Positions 8,123-16,905 of a stretch of DNA of 48,570 bases are shown here, piece by piece. The notes below the pieces were generated by a model, which had not been told where the DNA came from, did not search any database, and saw only the letters and a program-made list of their open reading frames with translations. This stretch comes from JAVBQU01 sp031548675. GTDB lineage: Bacteria > Bacteroidota > Bacteroidia > Bacteroidales > P3. The stretch is from NCBI GenBank assembly GCA_031548675.1, contig JAVBQU010000119.1, positions 1-48,570 of the forward strand, read 5' to 3'. Every line of letters starts with the position of its first letter. The stretch's first letter is position 1. A program made the position numbers and the translations under genes.

Positions 8123-9838
8123 TTAGTGAATAATTATTTTTGAAGTCTCGTTTAAATTGGTATTGCTTATTTGAATAAAATACATTCCCTTAGGCAGATT
8201 GGTAAGGTTCAATATTTTTCCGTTGGTTAGTGTTTTTTCTTTCAACTCAAGTACTTTTTTACCCGATTCGTCATATAATCTTAAAATACAATCGTAAATA
8301 TCCATATTGGTATTTACTTGTATTAATCCGTTGCTTGGATTGGGAGAAAAAACAACTGCCTTGGCAACAACAGGCTGCACATCCGAAATGGCTACAATTT
8401 GGCTGTCAAGAACCGTAAAGCTGTAAGTAAATATAGAATCTGTATATTCCGATGTGAAAAGAGTTTTGGTAGATGAGGTATAACGAGTATCTAATTTGGC
8501 ATAACCTCTACCATGTGCACAACAAATTCCGTCTTTTCCGGCATCATAAAATGTAATGGTATAGCAGCCTTTGGGCAAGGTCATATTAAATCTTTTGGTT
8601 GACAAAGAATCCACGTAAGGTCCTCCCTGCTGAACAATGGTTCCATTACCATCTTTTATATTCCATGTTATTTCCTGCGGTTTTTCATCTGTTCTCAATG
8701 TAAGCGTAAGTGCAGAATTTGCCGTATCCGGATTTTTATAAGAGGTTATAGCAGTATCACTATTATTAGAAACCGCATTCAAATCTGTAAACCATGCTTT
8801 TATTGCATTAGAAGGATAATGCTGCGTAAAATTGGTAAAAGAAGCCGTGTTAATTTCCGCATATTCAAAATAAGGAAGTACTCCTGTCCAATTGGTTACC
8901 TGTTCACTTCCATTAACCGAAATATGTAATTTAGCAGAAGTAAGCGTATCGCTGCCTAAATTCATAAAACGTACGGTTGCCGAAAAATTAGGGTCGCACG
9001 ACGAAGCCGGCATATTGCGGACATCAACAATACTCACTTTTACAGTTTCTTGAGGAATAGGTTCTGCATAAGCCGATTGGTGTACAATCAAGCTATCCAT
9101 ATCCTGAATAAAAGCGGCTATACCTAAATTGTTTACATTCTGAAATAAATCAGCAGGAATAACCCATGTAATGGTTGTATCCAAGGTGTAACCTTGTGTA
9201 ATATTTGCCGGTAATTTTATACCATTCATATCCGGCAAAGCTTTTCTTTGCGGAAAAGCAAATTCTTTTTCCCCATTAGTTCCCGGAGGGGTAGCATATA
9301 TTACTTCTTTTTCTGTTGCAGAAACAAATAATCTAAGGTTATTACGCGGAAAATCCTGATTAGCATAGAGGCTGCATTTCACATGTACTGTATCTTTTGT
9401 AGGAGATAAATCATACGACACATTCAAATTAATCGGTACAGTTTGATTATGGAGTTTTTCCATAAGCGATAAAGCTACAGTATAGGGGGCATATACTTTC
9501 CCATTTACAAAAATCGTAGGCTCTGCATTAACTCCATACAAATGGAAACGATACAATATATCAGTAGAATCTGCTACATACATAGGGTCTCTATTAAAAG
9601 GAGCAGGAAACCATCCATGATATTTAATTGAAACCGTGCGGTCGTAATAGGGTTTCAAACCTCTGTCGAAAGGCTCATTGGTTGCAGCACAAGGTCCGCA
9701 GGTTGCACTGGTAAACTCTTCATACAACACCATGTTTTTTTGAGGAACAGGCGTATCGGTGGTGCTTTTTTTATGAGTTTGGGCTTGTATGCCGTAACCC
9801 ACTAAAAGCATGAACAAAAATAAATTTATAGTTTTCAT
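8123..9838 (-). CDS. Omp28-like thioredoxin-fold T9SS cargo protein
   Basis: 571 residues counted from the ATG at 9838, where the signal peptide begins (MKTINLFLFMLLVGYGIQAQ). An upstream in-frame ATG at 9862 is less likely. Soon after comes E-E-F-T-S-A-T-C-G-P-C-A, a CxxC redox motif, and then G-V-N-A-E-P-T-I-F-V-N-G-K with the cis-Pro loop of thioredoxin-like folds. This matches Omp28-type proteins. A later segment (F-Y-D-A-G-K-D-G-I-C-C-A-H-G-R-G-Y) is a CUB-like module seen in secreted Bacteroidetes proteins. The C-terminus is a T9SS type A domain (F-S-P-N-P-S-N-G, K-G-M-Y-F-I-Q-I, S-K-I-I-I-H). It may act on disulfides in exported proteins, but this is inferred. Confidence 0.8.
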   Translation of the reverse strand: MKTINLFLFMLLVGYGIQAQTHKKSTTDTPVPQKNMVLYEEFTSATCGPCAATNEPFDRGLKPYYDRTVSIKYHGWFPAPFNRDPMYVADSTDILYRFHLYGVNAEPTIFVNGKVYAPYTVALSLMEKLHNQTVPINLNVSYDLSPTKDTVHVKCSLYANQDFPRNNLRLFVSATEKEVIYATPPGTNGEKEFAFPQRKALPDMNGIKLPANITQGYTLDTTITWVIPADLFQNVNNLGIAAFIQDMDSLIVHQSAYAEPIPQETVKVSIVDVRNMPASSCDPNFSATVRFMNLGSDTLTSAKLHISVNGSEQVTNWTGVLPYFEYAEINTASFTNFTQHYPSNAIKAWFTDLNAVSNNSDTAITSYKNPDTANSALTLTLRTDEKPQEITWNIKDGNGTIVQQGGPYVDSLSTKRFNMTLPKGCYTITFYDAGKDGICCAHGRGYAKLDTRYTSSTKTLFTSEYTDSIFTYSFTVLDSQIVAISDVQPVVAKAVVFSPNPSNGLIQVNTNMDIYDCILRLYDESGKKVLELKEKTLTNGKILNLTNLPKGMYFIQISNTNLNETSKIIIH

Positions 9839-9952
9839 AATACACGTTTTATTGTAATCCAATTAGAAACATTATTCTTTTACGAAAAAGAACAACAAAT
9901 AAGATAAGGCTTTGTTTGGTAATAGAAATTCTTAATTTTTAAAATGACCGTG

Positions 9953-9983
9953 CAAAGTAAACTCTTTTCTTCAAAACAACAAA
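9953..9983 (-). promoter_or_regulatory. Candidate promoter for the two T9SS cargo genes
   Basis: Read on the minus strand, TTTG (9980-9983) is followed after 19 bases by TTACTTTG (9953-9960). That matches the -7 consensus except at its second base. The leader would be about 110 bases. Confidence 0.4.
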
Positions 9984-10092
9984 ATAAGTTTCAATCTATT
10001 TTGAATTCAGAAAAAAAACAAAAAAGCAGTTTCTTATTTCGAAATCCTGCTATATGACGGATTTTACAGGCATATTGCAGAAAATAGAGCCT

Positions 10093-10131
10093 AAAAAAAA
10101 GGTTCAGTAAAATATAAAATCTTACTGAACC
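10093..10131 (-). terminator. Terminator of secDF
   Basis: A perfect 10-bp stem joins GGTTCAGTAA (10101-10110) and TTACTGAACC (10122-10131). Read on the minus strand, eight T follow the stem directly. It lies 22 bases beyond the secDF stop. Confidence 0.9.
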
Positions 10132-10153
10132 CTCAATTTTTATTTAAAAAATC

Positions 10154-13100
10154 TTATTTATTTGTTGCTGCAGCTAATGCTTCAGCTTTCTTTTGTTTTC
10201 TCACTAAAAAGTCGTAGGCTATTGGACATGCAACAAATAATGAAGAATATACCCCGATGAATACCCCGAATAATAAGGCAAAGATAAATCCGCGGATAAC
10301 ATCACCACCAAAGATAAACATCATAATCAACACCAATAACATAGAACCTGTCGTATTTACAGTACGGCTCAAGGTGCTGTTCATCGCATCATTCATTACC
10401 GATTTCAAATCGCGTTTCGGATACAAGGTTCTATATTCACGCACACGGTCGAAGATAATTACCGTATCGTTTATAGAATATGCGATAATTGTGAGGATAG
10501 CTGCAATAAAATGCTGGTCGACCTCTAAACTGAACGGCAGAATTCCTGAGAACAGCGAGAACATACCTATGGTAATTAATGCATCGTGTAATAACGAGAA
10601 GAAAGCTCCCGCACCATATTGCCAATGTTTAAAACGAACAGCTATGTAAGCGAAAATAGCAAATAAAGCTGCCAAAACTGCAATCCATGATGTACGTTGA
10701 ATATCATTCGACATATTTTTCTCTACACGGTCTTTACTCAGCAATCCTAATTTTTCCATAGAATTAGCACTTTCCAAGAAAGAATTTTCAGTAATCGGTT
10801 TATTATAAAAGATTTTACATCCCTGATATAGCTTTCTGTCGATAACAGAGTCTACATTAAGATGAGGATTCGCATTCTCAACCAAATATTTTGTTGTTAT
10901 CTTAACTTGGTCTTTATTACCAAAAGTTTTTACTTCGGGAGCTTCACCATCAAAATGTTTAGTTAATTCGTCACGAATATCAGCCACTTTTACATTTTGG
11001 TCAAAACGAATCGTATATGTTCTACCACCCGTAAAATCGACACCATAATTCAATCCCTTAAATGTTAGGGTTCCTATGGTTGTAAGAACTAATATAGAAG
11101 ACAATATATAAACATACTTACGGCTTCCTACGAAATCGATATGCGTGTTAGCTAAGAAATTCTCTGTAAGTTTAGTAGAGAAAGGTATCTTCATTTTTTT
11201 ATCTTCCATCCAAGTAAACATCAAACGGGTAATAAGAACCGAAGTGAAGAATGAAGTAAGAATACCTAAAGTAAGCGTAACCGCAAAACCTTGTACAGGA
11301 CCCGAACCGAACGCTATCAAAATAATACCTACAATCAAAGTAGTCGCATTTCCATCGATAATGGCACGCATCGCATGCTTATACCCTTCGGCAATTGCCA
11401 AATGCAATCCCTTGCCCTCTCGCAGTTCTTCTTTTACACGTTCGTAAATAATCACATTCGCATCCACCGCCATTGCCATGGTAAGCACAATACCGGCAAT
11501 ACCGGGCAATGTTAAGATTGCCTGTATAGATGCCAATACACCTAACAAGAAGAACATGTTGATAAGCAACGCGATATTGGCAACCAATCCCGATCTGCTA
11601 TAGAAGAATAAGATGTATATAAAGATAATAAGGAAAGCCAAAATGAAAGAATTCAATCCAGAATTGATAGACTCTTGTCCTAAAGTAGGACCTACAACAG
11701 CTTCTTGGATAATTTTAGCAGGAGCAGGCAATTTACCGGCTTTCAAAATATTTGCCAAATCGCTTGCTTCCTCTACTGTAAAATGTCCTGAAATTTGAGA
11801 ACGACCTCCCGAAATTTCATAATTTACAGATGGGAAAGAGTACACATAGTTATCCAAAACAATAGCGATGGATTTTCCAACATTGGCACCAGTCATTTGT
11901 TTCCATTTTCTTGCACCATCCGCATTCATCGCCATGTCCACAATTACTTCGCCTGTTTGATTCATATCCTGACGGGCATCTACCACTACATCTCCTTCAA
12001 GAGGAGCTTTTCCGTCGCGGGTAGTTTTAATAGCTACTAAATGATAAACGGAAGAACCTTTTACAACAGGTTGTGCTGTCCATAAAAGTTTTAAATTTTG
12101 AGGTAATACTTTTTTTGCTTTTTCAAGCATTTCATTGATAGCCGCCATGTCTTTGGCTGCCGCCATACCCACAATAGGACCTTTTCCTATTTCGCCTGTT
12201 TTTTCATCAACATTGGGTCTCAACAAAGAAAACAACGGATTGTTAGCCATCCACTCTTCTGCTTTCACATTCTTTTTAGAAGCAGCCGAAGTGTCTGGTT
12301 TTTTTCCGGCTTCAATCTTGGCTAATAAGCTGGTATCTTTTACTGCTGTATGAGTAGAATCAGCAGCGCCTTGAATTGTATCTGTAATTTCTTTTGTATT
12401 TTTTTGAGCAACTAAAAAAGTATTAGCCGCTTCTATGCTTTTAAATATTTCTGAAAAGCTATAAGTTTCCCAAAACTCCAATTGAGCAGTTCCCTGTAAA
12501 AGTTTGCGTACACGTTTAGGATCTTTAACCCCCGGTAATTCAACCAAAATACGTTCCGACTGCGATAATTTTTGAATATTGGGTTGAGCCACACCGAATT
12601 TATCGATACGTTGGCGCATAATTTGATAAGTTCTATCAAATGCGGCGCTGGTTTCTTTTCTGATAACAGAAAGAACCTCATCGTTAGAAGAAGTAAGTTT
12701 TATTTTATCTTTTAATTCGACATTGAAATAACCGGCTAATTGTGCATTCGGATCCAATTCTTTAAATGCTTGTCCGAAAAGAGTTACAAAATCCGCAGCA
12801 TTGGTTTGATGTTTTTGAATAGCTCTTTCAATTGCTTTGTTGAAAAGAGGATCGGTAGTATTCCCTGCCATAGACCTAACCACATCAACGGTAGATACCT
12901 CTAGCATTACGTTCATCCCGCCTTTAAGGTCAAGACCTAAACCTAATTCTTTACTCTTACAATCTTTGTAGGTATATTTTTTCAACCAAAAGAAATTGAA
13001 AACAACATTATCCGAAACAGAATCAAGATAATGACTCTCTTTAGCCTGAGCTATAGAATCGAAATAATATTGTTCTAAAACTGCATCTCCGTGAGCCAGA

Positions 13101-13249
13101 GTTTTAGCCTCTGTTCGGGTCTTGTCACTGTATGCATATTTTGACGCCTTATTCTCTACATGCTTTGTAAAAAACGTAAACGACAATGTAAATAAACATA
13201 CCAATGCGAATAAAATTGAAAAAAGTTTTATCGCTCCTTTGTTTTGCAT
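10154..13249 (-). CDS. secDF: Protein translocase subunit SecDF (fused SecD and SecF)
   Basis: 1031 residues. The inner-membrane complex uses the proton gradient to help pull exported proteins out of the SecYEG channel. The SecD half has one N-terminal membrane segment, then the periplasmic P1 region (Q-R-I-D-K-F-G-V-A-Q-P-N-I, V-E-L-P-G-V-K-D-P). Five further segments include G-P-T-L-G-Q-E-S-I and V-D-A-N-V-I-I-Y-E-R-V-K-E-E. The SecF half begins near residue 700 with G-V-D-F-T-G-G-R and contains S-I-N-D-T-V-I-I-F-D-R-V-R-E. Fusion and length are normal for Bacteroidetes. The SecD periplasmic part carries a low-complexity Ala/Lys/Thr-rich stretch of about 80 residues (around 280-340). Monocistronic, with a clear promoter and terminator. 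Confidence 0.97.
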   Translation of the reverse strand: MQNKGAIKLFSILFALVCLFTLSFTFFTKHVENKASKYAYSDKTRTEAKTLAHGDAVLEQYYFDSIAQAKESHYLDSVSDNVVFNFFWLKKYTYKDCKSKELGLGLDLKGGMNVMLEVSTVDVVRSMAGNTTDPLFNKAIERAIQKHQTNAADFVTLFGQAFKELDPNAQLAGYFNVELKDKIKLTSSNDEVLSVIRKETSAAFDRTYQIMRQRIDKFGVAQPNIQKLSQSERILVELPGVKDPKRVRKLLQGTAQLEFWETYSFSEIFKSIEAANTFLVAQKNTKEITDTIQGAADSTHTAVKDTSLLAKIEAGKKPDTSAASKKNVKAEEWMANNPLFSLLRPNVDEKTGEIGKGPIVGMAAAKDMAAINEMLEKAKKVLPQNLKLLWTAQPVVKGSSVYHLVAIKTTRDGKAPLEGDVVVDARQDMNQTGEVIVDMAMNADGARKWKQMTGANVGKSIAIVLDNYVYSFPSVNYEISGGRSQISGHFTVEEASDLANILKAGKLPAPAKIIQEAVVGPTLGQESINSGLNSFILAFLIIFIYILFFYSRSGLVANIALLINMFFLLGVLASIQAILTLPGIAGIVLTMAMAVDANVIIYERVKEELREGKGLHLAIAEGYKHAMRAIIDGNATTLIVGIILIAFGSGPVQGFAVTLTLGILTSFFTSVLITRLMFTWMEDKKMKIPFSTKLTENFLANTHIDFVGSRKYVYILSSILVLTTIGTLTFKGLNYGVDFTGGRTYTIRFDQNVKVADIRDELTKHFDGEAPEVKTFGNKDQVKITTKYLVENANPHLNVDSVIDRKLYQGCKIFYNKPITENSFLESANSMEKLGLLSKDRVEKNMSNDIQRTSWIAVLAALFAIFAYIAVRFKHWQYGAGAFFSLLHDALITIGMFSLFSGILPFSLEVDQHFIAAILTIIAYSINDTVIIFDRVREYRTLYPKRDLKSVMNDAMNSTLSRTVNTTGSMLLVLIMMFIFGGDVIRGFIFALLFGVFIGVYSSLFVACPIAYDFLVRKQKKAEALAAATNK

Positions 13250-13312
13250 AATAGTTTTTCTTTATAGGTTACTATTTTTTTAGCTTAAAAAAATGATTTT
13301 TTTACGAATTTG

Positions 13313-13343
13313 CAAAGGTAATACATATTATTTGGATTTCAAA
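13313..13343 (-). promoter_or_regulatory. Promoter of secDF
   Basis: On the minus strand, TTTG (13340-13343), a 19-base spacer and TACCTTTG (13313-13320) match the Bacteroidetes consensus exactly. The expected start is near 13306, giving a leader of about 57 bases. Confidence 0.7.
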
Positions 13344-13441
13344 AATTTGCAAAAGAAAGTTTCTAAAGCATCTACCCTGCTTATAAGGGTTCGGGAAGGA
13401 AGAAAGGTATTAAATTGAGAATATTATTGGGATTCTTAAAA

Positions 13442-15247
13442 TCACGCATTTGCAGTTTCTTCCTGCCAATCTCCATTTTCTTTTATCAAATCTATCAAAG
13501 CCTGAATAGCTTCCTGTTCCGGAATATTGCGGCGTACAGGCTGCTTGCCTTTGTATAATGTTATTTTTCCATTGCTTTCGCCCACATAGCCGTAATCCGC
13601 ATCTGCCATTTCGCCCGGTCCGTTTACAATGCACCCCATCACCCCTATTTTCAATCCTTTCAAATGGGAAGTTTGGGTTTTAATAGCTTTAAGCGAAGAT
13701 TCAATGTCGTATTGTGTTCGTCCGCAAGATGGACAAGCAATATATTCCGTTTTCGAAATACGGACTCCAGTTGCTTGCAGAATATTAAATGACAATTCTG
13801 TTAAAGTATTTGCTTCAAATGGTGCATCAATGCCGATACCCTCTATGAGTCCATCAACCAACAAAGCAGCAAAACCAGAAGAAGCCTGCAATTGCAATTT
13901 TTCGAAATTATGAAAAGGATAACGTTTTATACAAATGACAGGATTAGATATTTTATTTTTTATCCACGAGAAAATAAGATTTCTTTCCTCTGCAATGCTT
14001 TTTGAATTTGTAAAATCAAGCAGAAAAACCACATGTGGAATAATTTCACGAATAGAAATTTCAGGAGATGAAATGCAAACAAAATTCAGAGAAGAATGCT
14101 TTTCGGTACATCCTAAAAATTGTTCCCATGTATCAAAAACAGGATAAATGTTATTCAGATTATCCGATATTTGGTTTTTCCCGATAAAATAGTAATCCGC
14201 CTGCTCCGATTTCTGACAGCTTAAAACCACAGGCACATGGTTTTTCGCGATATTTTGCACTTCAAACGTTTCCCGATGCGTATAAGCATTTCCTTTAATT
14301 TCAATCGATTCTTTAACTCGATCCTGCTTTACTATATCTTTTCTTTTGCCATGATAATCTGCAATTTGTTTAGCTACCGGAATCTCTTTTTCAGGAGCTT
14401 CGGTAAGCGAAACCCTTATAGTATCGCCGATTCCGTCTTGCAGCAAAGTGCCGATTCCTGCTGCTGATTTTATCCGTCCTTCATCATCGCTTCCGGCTTC
14501 CGTCACACCTAAATGAATAGGATAATCCCAGCCCAGCCTCTGCATTTCGGTAACCAGCAAACGAGTAGCTGTTATCATTACCTTTACATTGCTGGCTTTC
14601 ATCGAAAGAACAATATCATGAAAATCCGATTTCCGGCAGATTTCGACAAATTCCAATGCCGAAGCCACCATGCCTTCCGCTGTATTTCCATAACGGGAAA
14701 TGATACGTTCAGAAAGTGAACCATGATTAGTTCCAATCCGCATGACAGTATGATGCCGCTTACAAATCTCAATAAGCGGAAGTATTCTTTCTTCAATACG
14801 GCTCAGGGCAGAAATATATTCTTCTTCCGTAAAATTGAATTTTCCGGTATTGCGGTCGCAATAATTTCCCGGATTGATACGGACTTTTTCTATAATTCCG
14901 GCTGCAATTTCGGCTGCTTTAGGATGAAAATGAATATCTGCAATAAGTGGAGTTGTATATTTTTTTTTATGCAACTCATTTTTAATATTCCATAGGTTTT
15001 CTGCATCCTTAGCATTAGGAGCTGTAATTCGAATATATTCACAACCTGCATCAGCCAAACGCATACATTGTTCAACAGTCCGTACCGTATCCATGGTATC
15101 GGTGTTCGTCATCGACTGTATGCGGATGGGCTGCATTCCGCCCAACGGTAGATTCCCAATGAGAACTTCCCTGCTGATGTAAGGATGATTCCAAATATGA
15201 GTATTTAGAAAATTATAATGATCAATATTTGAATCTATAGGTAACAT
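13442..15247 (-). CDS. ispG: 4-hydroxy-3-methylbut-2-en-1-yl diphosphate synthase IspG (large form)
   Basis: 601 residues. Converts 2-C-methyl-erythritol 2,4-cyclodiphosphate to HMBPP in the non-mevalonate isoprenoid pathway, using a [4Fe-4S] cluster. The N-terminal TIM-barrel part is clear (P-I-R-I-Q-S-M-T-N-T-D-T, I-R-I-T-A-P, A-D-I-H-F-H-P, R-I-N-P-G-N). The cluster-binding C-terminal part has C-P-S-C-G-R and G-V-M-G-C-I-V-N-G-P-G-E. Between them, about residues 290-500, is an extra domain absent from the ~370-residue E. coli enzyme. It is typical of Bacteroidetes, Chlamydia and plants. The gene lies 9 bases after prfB and is probably cotranscribed with it. Confidence 0.95.
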   Translation of the reverse strand: MLPIDSNIDHYNFLNTHIWNHPYISREVLIGNLPLGGMQPIRIQSMTNTDTMDTVRTVEQCMRLADAGCEYIRITAPNAKDAENLWNIKNELHKKKYTTPLIADIHFHPKAAEIAAGIIEKVRINPGNYCDRNTGKFNFTEEEYISALSRIEERILPLIEICKRHHTVMRIGTNHGSLSERIISRYGNTAEGMVASALEFVEICRKSDFHDIVLSMKASNVKVMITATRLLVTEMQRLGWDYPIHLGVTEAGSDDEGRIKSAAGIGTLLQDGIGDTIRVSLTEAPEKEIPVAKQIADYHGKRKDIVKQDRVKESIEIKGNAYTHRETFEVQNIAKNHVPVVLSCQKSEQADYYFIGKNQISDNLNNIYPVFDTWEQFLGCTEKHSSLNFVCISSPEISIREIIPHVVFLLDFTNSKSIAEERNLIFSWIKNKISNPVICIKRYPFHNFEKLQLQASSGFAALLVDGLIEGIGIDAPFEANTLTELSFNILQATGVRISKTEYIACPSCGRTQYDIESSLKAIKTQTSHLKGLKIGVMGCIVNGPGEMADADYGYVGESNGKITLYKGKQPVRRNIPEQEAIQALIDLIKENGDWQEETANA

Positions 15248-15256
15248 TTTAAAGCA

Positions 15257-16343
15257 TTAACTATTTCCAAACTCCATTAAATACGCTTTGATAAATCCAT
15301 CCAAATCACCATCCAAAACACCTTGCGTATCCGATGTTTGATAATTGGTTCTGTGGTCTTTTACCCGTCTGTCGTCCAAAACATAACTGCGTATTTGCGA
15401 GCCCCATTCTATTTTTTTCTTAGTCCCTTCAATTTCCGCAATTTTTTCTCTCTTCTTCCGCAGTTCCATTTCATACAATTGCGATTTAAGCATCTGCATC
15501 GCTTTGTCACGATTTTGCAGTTGAGAACGGGTTTGCTGGCATTCAATAATAATTCCGGTAGGTTCGTGGCGTAGCCTTACAGCGGTTTCCACTTTATTTA
15601 CATTCTGCCCTCCGGGACCACTCGAGCGGAAAGTATCCCATGTAATATCAGCAGGATTAATAGCTATTTCAATATTCTCATCAATAATAGGGTAAGCATA
15701 TACCGAAGCAAAAGAAGTCATACGTTTGTTGCCTGCATTAAAAGGCGAAGGACGCACCAAGCGATGAACGCCGTTTTCCGATTTCAAATATCCGTAAGCA
15801 TAATCGCCCTCAAATTCCAAAGTTGCAGATTTAATTCCGGCAGCTTCTCCCTCTTGCAAATCGACTGTGGTAACCTTACAGTTGTTCCGCTCGCCCCAGC
15901 GGATATACATGCGCATAAGAATTTCTGCCCAATCCTGACTTTCAGTTCCGCCTGCCCCTGAATTAATAGTTACAATAGCTCCAAGTTTGTCTTCCTCTCC
16001 ACTAAGCATGTTGCGGAATTCCAAATTTTCGACAGCAGAAAAACAAGTTTGATACGATTCTTCCAAATCTTCCTCAGTAGCTTCCCCTGCTGTAAAAAAA
16101 TCCCACATGGTTTTTAAATCGTCTAAAGCCGATAGGGTTTCATCATAGGTTTCCGTCCATGATTTTTTTTCCTTTATCGATTTCAGCAATTTCTCCGCCT
16201 CTTTGGAATTATCCCAAAAATCAGGCTGCTGTGTTTTAGCTTCCTCCTCTTCGATTAATTGTTTTTTGCTATCGATGTCAAAGAAACCTCCTCAAGTCCT
16301 CAATTCTCTGCTCAAGGTCTTTGATTATTTCAATATTTACCAT
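15257..16343 (-). CDS. prfB: Peptide chain release factor 2, made by +1 programmed frameshift
   Basis: About 361 residues. RF2 recognises UGA and UAA stops and triggers peptide release. Both hallmarks are present: the S-P-F stop-recognition tripeptide (R-P-S-P-F-N-A-G) and the catalytic G-G-Q (S-S-G-P-G-G-Q-N-V-N). The gene is split over two frames. It starts at the ATG at 16343 (MVNIEIIKDLEQRIEDLRRFL) and meets an in-frame TGA at 16278-16280. Skipping one base after CTT resumes at GAC and gives D-I-D-S-K-K-Q-L, which runs on through the rest of RF2. AGGAGG lies three bases before CTT, as in E. coli. A frame called only from 16189 would miss the first 51 residues. Confidence 0.96.
16277..16295 (-). 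promoter_or_regulatory. prfB +1 frameshift signal
   Basis: On the minus strand the sequence reads AGGAGG TTT CTT TGA C. The internal Shine-Dalgarno-like AGGAGG, the slippery CTT codon and the poor-context TGA-C stop together form the RF2 autoregulation element. When RF2 is scarce, the ribosome slips to GAC. Confidence 0.95.
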
Positions 16344-16434
16344 TGTATGTATGCGTTATTTATTATGGATTATGATTTTATAGGACACTGCCTTAATTTT
16401 TCATCATTTCAAAAATAAGGTATCGATGCTTTTT

Positions 16435-16890
16435 TTAGAATGTTACCCTTAAACTAACACCCGTTCCCGAAAAACTAACCCTCAAATCTACATTTTGTTT
16501 TAAACCATCATTATATAACTTAACAGCATTCTTTGCATGCTTTGTATAAGCAGTCGAAAATGGAATAGAGATGCAAGCAAGCCCTACCCCAATACCAACC
16601 AATGCCCAATTAGGATCACTTCCTGCCAAAAAAGTTCCAATGGGAAGTCCTATAAAAAATCCTCCTGTAAGTGCAAATAATGATCCAATGTCATGATTAA
16701 TTTTTGCAATTCCCATTTCTTTATACGCCTCCGAATTTGATTTCGTTATTTCCAGAAGCTGCTTAGGAGCTAATCTCTTGCCGTTTTGCCTAAAAATAGA
16801 TTTTTTTACTTCAATAGTATCCGGCATTCCTTGGGAATACAAATTGAAGAAAGTCATTAAAAGAAGCCCGATGAAAAAGATCTTTTTCAT
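16435..16890 (-). CDS. Small exported or membrane protein, unknown function
   Basis: 151 residues. A signal peptide ends near NLYSQ. Two Gly-rich hydrophobic stretches follow (L-T-G-G-F-F-I-G-L-P-I-G-T-F and L-V-G-I-G-V-G-L-A-C-I-S-I), which may be membrane-spanning. The end (V-D-L-R-V-S-F-S-G-T-G-V-S-L-R-V-T-F) is beta-like with a terminal Phe, which suggests association with the outer membrane. It lies 15 bases after proS and probably shares its transcript. I recognise no family. Confidence 0.6.
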   Translation of the reverse strand: MKKIFFIGLLLMTFFNLYSQGMPDTIEVKKSIFRQNGKRLAPKQLLEITKSNSEAYKEMGIAKINHDIGSLFALTGGFFIGLPIGTFLAGSDPNWALVGIGVGLACISIPFSTAYTKHAKNAVKLYNDGLKQNVDLRVSFSGTGVSLRVTF

Positions 16891-16905
16891 ACTTACATAA
16901 TTATT

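Noticed and set aside
11145..12353. Several frames opposite secDF and similar ones opposite ispG, purA and the pump
   Set aside because: They are antisense shadows of strongly conserved genes, with no domain or start signal of their own.
13250..13441. Possible small gene between secDF and ispG
   Set aside because: The space holds the secDF promoter and AT-rich DNA only. The frame reaching into it from 13634 is a shadow of ispG.
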